Of a DNA stretch of 64,000 nt, positions 11,501-22,016 are shown one piece after another. This DNA comes from Siderastrea radians (Eukaryota; Cnidaria; Anthozoa; Scleractinia; Rhizangiidae). Each line of letters opens with the position of its first letter. Position 1 is the first letter of the stretch. Made by a program: the position numbers and the translations under genes. The stretch spans positions 4,258,847 through 4,322,846 of the forward strand of contig OZ024894.1 in NCBI GenBank assembly GCA_964017195.1, read 5' to 3'. The notes under the pieces were generated by a model. That model was not told where the DNA came from. It saw nothing but the letters and a program-made list of their open reading frames with translations, and searched no databases.

Positions 11501-14500
11501 TTAGTGCTTATTTAAGATATCCACATATGCTTGTTGAGTTTTGTTGTCAAGCTCGAGAATATGTCTTCCATTCACGGTGACGTGTTGGCTAGTGGAGGTG
11601 GCGCGTTCTTCGCAGCAACAGCTGCAGCAGCACCAAAGGAATCCAATGAAGAGAAAAAGCCCTCCAATTGAACCTCCAATAATCGCTGCCAATATTCCTG
11701 ACGAAAGAAAAGTTACCAAAGAGATTTAGAGACAAAAAGAGGTCTTGAACAACCAACTCAGTGACTGACTGATTGACTGACTGACTGATTGACTGACTGA
11801 CTGACTGACTGACTGACTGACTGACTGACTGACGGACTGACTGACTGACTGACAGAGATACGGATTAACTGGGGGATGGGGTTAGTGAATGACAGACTGA
11901 CTTACTGCCTGTGATTGACTGTCTTACTAGCTGACTCACAGACTGTCAACAGACTGGCTGGCTGACTGGCTGACTGACTGACTGACTGACTGACTAGCTG
12001 ATCACTGTCTTTCGAACTGGCTAGCTGCCGCAGCTAAGGTTGTGACATTTTCTGACTAACTGACTGCTTGACGAATTGTTCACCGACTAAACTGATCCAC
12101 CGACTGTTTGCTCAGCGGCCTGAATAACTGACGGCATGAATGGCCAACCGACTTATAACTGACAGACGAACGGACGGACTGTCTGACTCACTAAATAGCT
12201 GTCATTTACAAGGCACTCGCGATTTCCTACAATTCCAAGCAGTTTGCAATTAGCAATATTAAGAAATCTAGGGGTTTAAAAGAAGGAGTTTCTGCTAAAA
12301 AAACTTGTAAATTAATCACATAATAAAAACCCGAGAGGAGAGACCATAAAACTATGCTCACCTCCTCTGATTGTGGCTTTGTATTTGAGGTGGACTTCAG
12401 AAGAGTTTCCTGCCTTGATTATAAAACTCACGTACTTTCCACTCGTCAACACATCGTCGGGTATCGTAGATCCACAAAAGCGTCCGAGGCTCTCACTTGA
12501 CGAATTTCTACCGTCAAAAAACTCGATGTATTCACAACTGCAATCTGGGCAATCTTTAAAGCGGAAACCATCAAGGAATTCAAATTCCCATCTTTTCAAA
12601 GCAGCTGTCTTTCCATACCAGGAACATTCTTGTTCTTCGTTGAAAGCTTTATGCAGTTCGCCACAATCTTGGTTCGTGTGCCTTTGTTTAGGATGACAGT
12701 TGTCTTTGTCTCCCTCTAACTGACGAGCTAGGGTGGGGCATTCTGGAAGAAGGATATTTTGAGTTAATTAATCTCTATCGTGCCGCACTAAATCCTGTCC
12801 ACGATTCTTCAGCTGTAGGCCAGATATTCATTTCAGAACAGTATGCGTGTTTGCTTACACCCAAGGGATGGAAAGTTGGTGGTTTGCGTCCTGTTAGTTC
12901 CACATGTACATTATATTCAGCAACGAGAACGTGGATGTCCCAGAAGCCAAAACGCTGACGTCAGAACGTGCAAAAAGGAAAAAATTTAACCTCGGTTCTC
13001 TTTCATGATTTCCGGGACGTTAGCTTGCGTGGCAAACGCTAACAGGGGAGGGGAGGGGAGGGGATAAGGAAGCGGGAGACACAAATGCGAAACACCAGAG
13101 AAGAAAGGTTCCTTCAGTGTTTCCTTCCCTTTTTGGCGCCTGCCAGCGAAGCTACTGGAATGTCAAAAATGAGCAACAGACAAACTAACTTACTAGTAGT
13201 GTGAGCATAACGAGCATTGAATCCTCTCCCAGAGACAGATGAATCAGTCTTGAAGTAAACAAACAAGTACGCGTCAGAAGAAACCACTCTGATTGGTTCC
13301 GTGCGATTTCCGCAGAATCGCCCAATCAGCGGGCTCATAAAGGATGGTCCGTCTCTCACTTCAACATAATCACAGCTACAATCCCTGCACGACTGTAAAC
13401 TGAAGACGTCAAAAGTAAGTTCAACCCTAGCTCTACTGTCAATAATCCACGCCTTACTGGCGTCGCTGGGGTATGTTGCGGGAAATCTTGTGCTGCTAAA
13501 GTTTCCGCTGGCAGTCATCAACAATTCAATCCCTAAGGTATCGAGGAAAAAAAACTGACGTAATTGTTTTTAGTTATTTATTTATTTATTTATTTTTATG
13601 GAGTCGATTTGCATTTAGCATAGCCTGAGTGATTAGTGGAGCAGTGTGCGCTGAAGAAAATATGTTCGAGAAAACAATATCATTTGAAAATAACCACTTG
13701 CGGAAGGTGAAGGAAACTATTTTTCTATCAACATTAGCGTTACCGAGCAGATTATCTGGCTCGGGTGTGGCAAACAGGGAATGGGAACACGGGAGAAAAA
13801 GAGGGGGAAAGAAATGACAGGAAGCAGGATTCCCAAGGTGGCGAGAAGCGGGAGAAAACAGGCAAAATTTACACAACATTGCGTAAAATTTTTCAATCGA
13901 AAAGGGGCAAAGAGGGGAGGACCGGGGATAAAGGGCATGGGAAGCAGAAAGTTTGAACCCCCCCCCCCCCACCCACCCACCCCCCTCTCGCCGAACAACA
14001 GTTGATTTGAGGATACCGAGCAACAGTTGATCTGAGGATACCGAACAGCAGTTGATCTGAGGATACCGAGCAACAGTTGATCTGAGGGCTCACGTAGTTG
14101 CTCTAACTTAACTCCACAGTTCAGAGTCTAGCCTGATTCTCGGTTCGAGGTCGCACGCTACGCTCCCTGTCTAAATATCTTCCAATGCGATTTATCCGAT
14201 CATCAGTAGTCGCATTTACAGCTAAATCAAGCGGAGAACTCGGGATAATTTTGTAACAATTATGGAAGTTTTGTAAAGTTGGCAAATCTTTTTTGACCTC
14301 GATTCTGCACAATAAATGGCACGCAGACTCAGTGATGTCACAGCTCAAACAATAACGTGACAAAAACAGCTACCCTTACTTAAGTATACACGCCGTCCGC
14401 CGTATGAGGATGTCACGCGATTGGAAAATGCCACAGAAAAGTTTTGAATAAAATAAAAGCAATGCAAAACAAATACAGGAGATAAGTTAATATAGCTAAA

Positions 14501-15112
14501 CCTCGAATCATACTGAATAATGCTGAGTAATGGTATTTAAATCCTACGCTATGCGAGTGTACGTGCGCGGTAAATATGGTGATTAAATAAAAATAGGTGT
14601 CGAAAGCCGTGATACCTTGTTACGCAACTTGTCACTGGAACCACTCTAAGTCACGCTGGCAAAAATACATTGAAGGTGTATTTACAGTTTTAACCAAACA
14701 CTTACCTAAAGGAGAGTTTCCATAGACTGGAGAAACAGCTACAACGACAAGTCAAGTGAATTCAAATGAAATGAGATTTTCACGAAAACAATGTTAACTG
14801 ACAGACCAGTGAGAAATGACTGCAATGTACAACTCGTACATCTTGCAGTAGGCAGCGCAACTCCATAACGATCTTTATGTCTAGGTCACACAAAGGCAAA
14901 GTCTGGAGCTGATTTTGTTTAAAAATACAGATGATTATAACACTGAAAAACAAAATGACTCGAAAGCAGTAGGGGTGTATAGCAAGACAGATATTGAAAT
15001 TTGGTTACTTGATCATGAAATGAACTTCACTTAATATCAAGATATACATCTGATACATACCCAGAGAAAGCGACAGAATCCAATACATCACGGTAAAATA
15101 ATTTAAGTCCAT
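11501..15112 (-). CDS. Two-CUB single-pass receptor, tandem copy A (5 exons)
   Basis: Exons on the minus strand are 15112-15061 (start ATG and leader), 14738-14706 (33-nt microexon), 13532-13194 (CUB1, 339 nt), 12742-12362 (CUB2, 381 nt) and 11697-11501 (TM and tail). They join in frame to 333 residues. The leader has a 'YWILSLSLAV' core and probably cleaves near 'VYG'. CUB1 has 'CRDCSCDYVEVRDG' and 'GRFCGNRTEP'; CUB2 has 'CSCEYIEFFDGRNSSSE' and 'GRFCGST'. The TM exon has a glycine zipper 'IIGGSIGGLFLFIGF' followed by 'CCCSCCC', a possible palmitoylation cluster. The tail ends 'AYVDILNKH', unlike copies B and C. CUB1 reads 'SDAYLF' where B and C read 'SDEYLF'. It is a plasma-membrane receptor or adhesion protein by architecture; the ligand is unknown. 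Confidence 0.82.
11757..12004. repeat. (GACT)n microsatellite in CUB receptor A intron 4
   Basis: Near-perfect tetranucleotide runs at about 11757-11850 and 11960-12000 are joined by degenerate units. The equivalent intron of copies B and C carries the same type of repeat. Confidence 0.85.
13740..13990. repeat. Purine-rich dispersed repeat, related to 51860-52115
   Basis: Purine-rich sequence ('GCGGGAGAAAA', 'GATTCCCAAGGTGGCGAGAA') ends in a C-tract. The complementary version, with 'TTTTCGATTGCC' and 'TCTCCCGCTTCCGGCCACC', is at 51860-52115. It is dispersed, not coding. Confidence 0.55.
13996..14085. repeat. 25-bp tandem repeat
   Basis: The unit 'CAACAGTTGATCTGAGGATA' plus five bases is repeated about 3.7 times in CUB receptor A intron 2. 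Confidence 0.8.
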
Positions 15113-15169
15113 TCAGTAATATAACCACTTAACTAATGGTTAGTGTTCATTCAGTAGAAATGGCTGAGG

Positions 15170-15350
15170 CTTGACGTTCTTAGGATATCAATACAAATGT
15201 TTAAGGTCTCTTTTCAACCTGTTTCAACAGAACCATTTCCGGATAGAGTTTGATTGCGAAACTTCGGACAACTTCGTGACTAAGTTTTGAGTGCTTCCGC
15301 CGGCGGAATAACGCAATTCAGCAACTCTCCGGAAATAATTTTGCTTAGAA
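15170..15350 (-). promoter_or_regulatory. Putative promoter of CUB receptor A
   Basis: The stretch upstream of the start is conserved with the same position in copies B (20570-20740) and C (27700-27880). Shared blocks include 'AAGGTCTC', 'GCGAAACTTC', 'AACGCAATTC' and an ETS-like 'CCGGAA'. The role is inferred from paralogue conservation only. Confidence 0.4.
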
Positions 15351-15984
15351 AGACACCACGTAAGACAAGATACATCGCAGGTAATAGTAAACGATCACAC
15401 ACTGCAACCATTTTCGCATCGCATTTAAAAGGAATGGGTGAAAATTCGGCAAGGCGACAAGTGAGAGTCGACTCTGGATATCAGTTGTGGGAGGGTGGGT
15501 GGGCAATCCACGCCAGTCAATGCAGGCGAACAACACGGTTAAAGGCTCATTCAACCCACTGACTTTTACCAAACAAGTGTTTAGCCCTTATCACACGCTA
15601 GACTCAGACTTGTAAGATCTTGTACAAGAGGGTACCATTAATTGTCTACTTAGTAACAAAGCGCCATTACTGACCAGCTCTCTGATCCATCCCTTAAAGA
15701 GGACACTGCTAAGTTCCTGATAAACATCCTTGACATAACCCACCCAACAGTGATCACCCCGCATTTGGTGTTTCCTGCACCGCTGCAATTGACAATGACA
15801 ATTTATTTATAAGTTATTGATCTTATACGCTCTGCTTATAATTTATGCGAGAGATAAGAACGTACGACCGCGCAGCCTTCTTTCGCCCGCGTTTGCATGT
15901 TCCCTTCATCACGGTGAAGTTGGGTCTCCTCGTAGTTTACGTCACATAAGCCAAGAAGGCCAACACGTCCGGAGCTTATCCCGT

Positions 15985-16628
15985 TCTCTGTAGCATGAAG
16001 CAACTGAGAGTATTGCTACTCCCTGCTGAGTGGGATGCTAGTCCATCGCAGGGTTACCCCCAGCAGTCCCAGGGGGGGGGGGGGTACTCGAAGTATACAT
16101 GACGGGGAGGTCCGACGTATTTTTTTGGGTTGAAAATTTACACGCTCGGTATTTTTTTGGGTCAAGAGATCTGTCACGTATTTTTTTTTAGGTCTTAAAA
16201 AAATACGCGTATTTTTTTGGGTCTTATCTCCGAGCGAACTTTTCGTTTCGGGTTTTCGTTGCGATCAGTGGATCAGAAAAATATTCATTCGAACTTTTTT
16301 TCAGCGACGTGTGTTCCGTGTTCTTGTATTTTTTTGGGTTGGAAATTTTGATGCCAGGTATTTTTTTGGGTCTAAAATTTCAGGCTTGCGTATTTTTTTG
16401 GGTTTGCAATATGAAGCTCCGTCGGACCCCCCCGTCATGTATACTTCGAGTAACCCCCCTGGGCCAGCAGTATTTCTCTGGTACCCATTTATACACCTGG
16501 GCGGAGAGAGACAATGTGGGGCGAAGTTTCTTGTCTAAGGAAACAACACTATGGCAGGGACTGGGCCTCGAACCAGCGACCTTCAGATCTGAAGTCCAAC
16601 GCGCTAACCACTACACCACTGCGCCCCC
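15985..16628 (-). mobile_element. tRNA-derived SINE, interrupted
   Basis: Read on the minus strand, the head at 16628-16553 looks tRNA-like, with an A-box-like 'GTGTAGTGGTTAGCGCG' and a B-box-like 'GGTTCGAGGCC'. Its ends do not pair as an acceptor stem, so it is not a working tRNA. The body continues past 'CTAGTCCATCGCAGGG' near 16040 and is split by the insertion at 16068-16463. Confidence 0.7.
16068..16463. mobile_element. Foldback element with CCCAGGGGGG ends, 8-bp TSD
   Basis: The ends 'CCCAGGGGGG' and 'CCCCCCTGGG' extend into 'TACTCGAAGTATACATGACG' (inverted at the right). 'CCAGCAGT' is duplicated at 16060-16067 and 16464-16471. 'TATTTTTTTGGGT' recurs many times inside. An 8-bp duplication fits an hAT-like mover; no transposase is present. 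Confidence 0.85.
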
Positions 16629-17468
16629 ACAACGTAAGTAAAACTTAACTGAAAACGCTGTCATTTAGTGGAGTAAAGAGAGTTGCCAAAAAAAGGTATG
16701 ATCTTAATTTGCAGCTGTGGAATTGTATGCACTTTTTTATTAAAGTTCACATTATCTTTATGTTACTCACCTTAATATTGTAGTCACGAATGAGAGCAGC
16801 AAATAATGATAAATTTAATGGAGAGGATATCGATCCTGAAGGGGTAAAGTGGGAACTGCAGGATTCGCCTATATTTGCACTGGGGAATTGAGGCACTGGG
16901 AACGGGATTTTTCCTAATGGAAATATACTACTGGGCATGGGATTTTGACAAATTAGAAATGGGATTTGGAAAAAAGTGTGTGCTGGAAAATAGGATAATT
17001 ATATAATCCCCCCCCCCTCCAGCTCCACCACCACCACCATCACCACCTTTCAGGGTCATCAATGGACTTTGAATCCACTCAGTTTGAATACTGTGATGAA
17101 ACAACAACAGCAACAACAACAATTTTATTAATACAGGGTAAAAATATCAGTATTTACAATAAAGGCTAACTCTGTAACTGGATTTCATATTTTTCGTGGG
17201 GGAATGCGATAAAGAAAACCATTTATTAATACCTAACGATTTAAGTTCATCCTGATATAAAATTGTTTATAATATTTGCATTTCTTGCCGGCTAATTTCT
17301 TTTATCTGTGTTTCAGCTATGGCCGGTTATTTTTTTATTAAAAACCTCAAATATATCCTTTGGTGAGTTTCCAGTCTATGGAATATATCAATTTTCTGTT
17401 AGTAAATTAAAATCAAGTCAAAGGTGGGCAGGGAGGGGGATTAGAACGGACGTTACTGTAATATTCAG

Positions 17469-20400
17469 TCACTTCGCTGTTAAATTCTCATCCAACTGAT
17501 ACTCTTGATGGATCGGCAAGCTGGTCTCTTTGTTATTTTCCCTTCTGTCTGTTGTGGGATCGGTGGCGTCATCATCAGTATCGTCATCTGTACAGCAGAA
17601 TTTCCACCAGCACCATAGACATGCAGCGCAGAGAAAAAGCGCTCCAACTAGACCTCCAATAAGGCCAGCCATTATTTCTGAGGGAAAAACAAGGAAAGGG
17701 TCAACGGGCACAAAAGTAAGATCTAACCGGTGGTTATTTTATAGAGTGCCTATGGTAAGTGATATCACAACAGAAGTCAGTATCTTACCTGGACAAATGT
17801 CTCAAAATCTAGCAGTCAAATTACAGACCAGAGAAAGTGTTGGCTCAGCAGAGCAATAAAGTAAATTAAGATATGGGTGAATTGTCATACTTGCTACGGC
17901 CATGTAAAATGTCTATTGTCTTTCCCGGTTTAATCATAATGTACGGTAACAATCTAAATATTAAAATTGAAGGCTTTATTGGGAAATCTGGATAAAAGAC
18001 ATCTTGTTAGGTGCAGTCGAATATCTTCATAGTAGCTGCGTGGTATAAATGACTGTCTGACTGAGGACTGACTGACTAACTGACTGACTGACTGACCGAC
18101 CGACCAACCAACCGACCGACCGACCGACCGACCGACCGACCGACCGACCGACCGACCGACCGACCGACCGACCGACTGACTGACTGACTGACCGACGACT
18201 GCGTGTCGGACTGCCTGTCCGGCCGACTGATTGATTGATGACTGATTGACCGAAGGACTTATTGTTTTGCTGAATGAAAGATTGACTGACTAACTGACTG
18301 ACTGACCGACCCACCGACTTGTAACTATAATCACAACTTACTTTTGCTGAATGTGCCTTTAAATTTGAAATGTACTTCAGAAGTTTTTCCCGCCTTGATT
18401 ATAAAACTGACGTACTTTCCACTTGACGACACATCGTCAGGTTTCGTCGATCCACAAAAGCGGCCGAGACTCTCACTTGACGAATTTCTACCGTCAAAAA
18501 ACTCAATGTATTCACAAGTACAACCCGGGCAATCTTTGAAGCGGAAGTCGTTAAGGAATTCAAATTCCCATGTCATGAAAGTTGCCGTCTTCCCATACCA
18601 TGAACATTCTTGTTCTTCATCGAAAACCTTATGCAGTTGTCCGCATCCTATGTCTTTACGCCTGTCTTTCCGTTTACATTTGTCAGTATCTCCCTCTAAC
18701 ACGCGAGGGAGCGTGGGACATTCTGAAAGAAGGGAAACATGACGTTAGCTCATTGTTATTTTTCGCAGTTTTAATTTAACTTAGCCAACTGAGAACTGAG
18801 CGTTAAGCTAATTTAGGCTACTTTATCTAACATGAAAGTGGTTGTACTGGAACTTTCGATCTCGCCTCGCGGCCTTTACCACGTCAAGAGTTAAATCGTG
18901 AGCCAAAAACGCCTTTCATGCCTTTAATTAAAAGACGTTAAATGAATATTCTGACAAACACTTACTAGTAGTGTGGGCATAACGAGCATTGAATCCTCTT
19001 CCAGAGACAGATGCATCAGTCTTGAAGTAGACAAACAAGTACTCGTCAGAAGAAACCACTCTGATTGGCTCCGTGCGATTTCCGCAGAATCGCCCAATCA
19101 GGGGGCTGATGAGAGATGGTCCGTCTCTCACTTCAACATAATCACAGCTACAGTCCCTGCACGACTGTAAACTGAAGACGTTAAACGTAAGTTCAACATT
19201 GGCTCCACTGTCGATAATCCACGCTTTACTGGCGTCGTTGGGATATGATGCAGGAAATCCTGTGCTGTTGAAGTTTCCGCTGGCGGCCTTCAAGTATTCG
19301 ATCCCTTACGGAATGAAAAAGTCACATAGTTAGTGTGCACCTCTGATTCCCTAGAATTACCAGAAAAAAATGGATGCTTAATTTCTCTCAGTTTCATGCG
19401 CAAATTTCGATCATTGTTTTATGATCAATGGCGCAGAGTCAGTAAAAAGCGACTGAATGCTGCATTCAGAATCAAAGCCTCCGTTGGCTTGCACTTGAGG
19501 ACCCTAGTACGATGAGGTAGCACAAACATAAGTGCGAGCAAATTTGAAGAAGAATCTCAGCAGCACTGTGAGCGCATATCTGTCGCTTTGTACTCCAGAT
19601 TATTGATGTTTTTATTTACAAGGTGGTCGCATTCCAATGCACAGCCAAACGGTGATCTAGTAATCGATTTGTATCAGCTATGAAAGATATACGAGTCGCC
19701 ACATTTTGTAAAATTCTACATTTCTCGTCCCCGGGGGAAATAGGCACCACTCCTGTAGTGGGAATTCGTGGAGGCTCCGCCCGAAAAGGGTGCCTTTTTG
19801 CGCTCCCAGCTACGAAAGCAGGAGCTCCTGGCGAAAGGGTACGGGGAAATTTGTTGTTTTAGCCTGTTTTTTGGCTTATTTTTGAGGTACAAAACGGTGT
19901 AATTTTCGGGTGCCATCTCGATGAAAATAAGCATATTAAAAGGTCCCCACGCGAGACTTTTTTTGGGTAGTCATAACCTCCCCCCTCCCCTACGGGTTCT
20001 TGGCCGAAATCATAGCGTGACACTGGCATACGCGACGTCACGACATAAACAGTTTTGTCGTGCGATCGTGATAATACAATGAGCACGAAAAATATATTAC
20101 AATTCACAAATTTTTATTACATATGGCCGAGTGTGTGAAGAAGAAGGGAGTAACAGCGGCAATGCAAACTGCTTGAAATTACGTTAACCTGAGGACAAAG
20201 AGTGAGAAGCCGCGTACGAATTATGAAATACCTTTTATGACAGTTTGCTGTTTAAAGACAATATAAGCAGAGTACGTATACACTAAAGGTGTAATTAAAA
20301 TTGCAAACCACTTACCGAAATGTGAGTTTCCATAGACTGGAAAAACAGCTACAGCGAGGAGAAAATATGAATAAAATTAGACAGGATTTGTCTAACAACA

Positions 20401-20512
20401 TGATTGTGCAACAAGCAGCCAACAATTAGGTGCATACATCAGTGAATATCAAGAAATACATACCCAGAGCGAGTGACAGTAACCAATACACCGTAAAACA
20501 ATTGAAATCCAT
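17469..20512 (-). CDS. Two-CUB single-pass receptor, tandem copy B (5 exons)
   Basis: Exons are 20512-20464 (leader 'MDFNCFTVYWLLSLALA'), 20348-20316 (33-nt microexon), 19304-18966 (CUB1), 18722-18342 (CUB2) and 17677-17469 (TM and tail). They join in frame to 336 residues with all GT-AG sites intact; this is the cleanest copy. CUB1 carries 'CRDCSCDYVEVRDG' and 'SDEYLFVYFKTD'; CUB2 carries 'GCGQLHKVFDEEQECSW' and 'CTCEYIEFFDGRNSSSE'. The TM has a glycine-rich 'GLIGGLVGALF'. The tail is acidic ('DDDTDDDATDPTTD') and ends 'QEYQLDENLTAK', a motif shared with copy C but not A. CUB domains bind proteins or glycans, often with calcium; the ligand is unknown. Confidence 0.85.
18047..18315. repeat. 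(GACT/GACC)n microsatellite in CUB receptor B intron 4
   Basis: GACT runs grade into a long GACC block at about 18090-18175 and back again. It is in the intron homologous to those of copies A and C. Confidence 0.85.
19735..19990. mobile_element. Foldback-like element with 'GGAGGCTCCGCCCG', copy B intron
   Basis: It contains 'GGAGGCTCCGCCCGAAAAG', also seen in altered form at the equivalent intron position of copy C (about 26800-27200) and at 40536-40955. It probably predates the B/C duplication. Confidence 0.5.
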
Positions 20513-22016
20513 TGCTTAAGATTCACAATAAACTTAAGGTCAAAAGAAATAATTGAAGCTCTAAGTTTCTGAGGCTCTCGTCACAAATGTTTATCTGATA
20601 TAAGGTCTCCTTTCAACATGTTTCAACATCATTGATTATTGCGAAACTTCTAACCACTACGTGACTTCCTGTTGTAGAATAACGCAATTCCGTAATCACT
20701 TCACCGGAAGTGATTTTCCCTAGATAAATTATAAAATTTAACAAAACGCGTCTATCTATTTCAGCTTATTTCCAGTGCGTTGTTATAAGCCAAGGATACA
20801 CGGTTTCACATCAGATAATGATGAGGAACAAATATTAAAACAATTCTCCAAACATAAAAATTCATTGCGTGGTCACAGTGAACGTGACTCGTTTAAATCT
20901 TGACGGGGGAGGGGGGGGGGGGGGGTGCGGTATCATGACGTTTTTAATGTTTCTCTTTTTTTTTTTTGCCAAAATTGTGTTTAATTCTACTGTATGTACC
21001 TTGCTCATATATGACGACACATTCAATTTTTACCTATTTACAGAAAACAAAAGGGAAGAACTTGAAAACGTTGGCCCGACATTTTCAAATAATGAAAATC
21101 CAAATCACTGTCCTCTCAGAGCCCCTACCCCATTATAGTCAATTTCGAGGCCAATTGTACGCCCCATCTTAGTCACTTCTTCGCAAATGCAAATTACGCC
21201 ATTACATAAACAGAAATGTGTAAGTCACTCTAACGAATCGACACATTTATCAAATGTAAAGGAGACTTTATTGTTCTGACGGATTAATGACCTGGGGACG
21301 AGCGCGTACTGAGCGAAACAATGAACTGACCAGACCCTGGACTTGCACTCGCTGTCTTTTCGTGGCTGGTCTAAAAATTTCGTTTTGACACCCACCGACA
21401 CAATTTCGCAATCATTTCAGTAATTCCGGCTGTTTCAAGCTCTCCCAATTTCAAATGAGGCAGTCTTATCGAAATTAGCGACCAGCTGCTGCGAATGTGA
21501 CCATATTACAGTCAGTCGCGAAAATCGACGCATCCAACGGCACGTCGCCATTAGCCTATTTCTGGGAACTACCCCCCCCCCCCACCCGGAAATTGGACGC
21601 ATTTTGAATCGACGCAGTTACAATACTGTGATGAAACAACAACAACAGCTTTATTTATTCACGGCAAAAATATCATTATTTATAATATCTAGACTAACTC
21701 TATGACCTGGTTTACGTATTGCCGTGTGCGGGAGTCCGAAACAGAAAAACATTTATTATTTTCCTTTACGTCATCCTGACGATTTAAGTTTATCCTGGTA
21801 TAAAATAGTTTCTCATATTTGTATTACTTGTTGATTTCTTTGATCTATATTACACCTATGGCTATTTTATACTGAAACCACAAAATGTATCCGATGTGTG
21901 AGTGTCCATCCCGTGGAATATATCTTCAATTTTCTGTCAGTACATTTAAATGAAGTTCAAAGTGGTGTAGGTAGAAGGATCAGATGGTTGCATTTTGACT
22001 GTCTGACAGCATTTAG
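20513..22016. other. Interval between CUB receptor copies B and C
   Basis: It holds the putative promoter of copy B (about 20570-20740) and, from about 21630, the 3' flank of copy C, similar to 17090-17460. No other gene was recognised. Confidence 0.5.
20570..20740 (-). promoter_or_regulatory. Putative promoter of CUB receptor B
   Basis: Conserved with copies A and C upstream of the leader exon: 'AAGGTCTCCTTTCAAC', 'ACTACGTGACTTCCTG' (shared with C) and 'CACCGGAAGTG', an ETS-type motif. The role is inferred. Confidence 0.4.

Larger units (their letters stand above)
15113..17468. other. Interval between CUB receptor copies A and B
   Basis: It contains the putative promoter of copy A, a tRNA-derived SINE split by a foldback element, and from about 17080 the 3' flank of copy B, which is duplicated at copy C (about 21630-22016). 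No other exon was recognised. Confidence 0.5.

Noticed and set aside
16553..16628. Possible functional tRNA on the minus strand
   Set aside because: The ends do not pair as an acceptor stem and the sequence continues into a SINE body.
17360..17390. 'TTTCCAGTCTATGGAA' on the plus strand, like the CUB microexon
   Set aside because: The motif is nearly self-complementary and lies in the 3' flank without splice sites, so the match is probably chance.
18027..18314. Minus-strand frame rich in 'VGRSVGRS'
   Set aside because: Translation of the GACT/GACC microsatellite.
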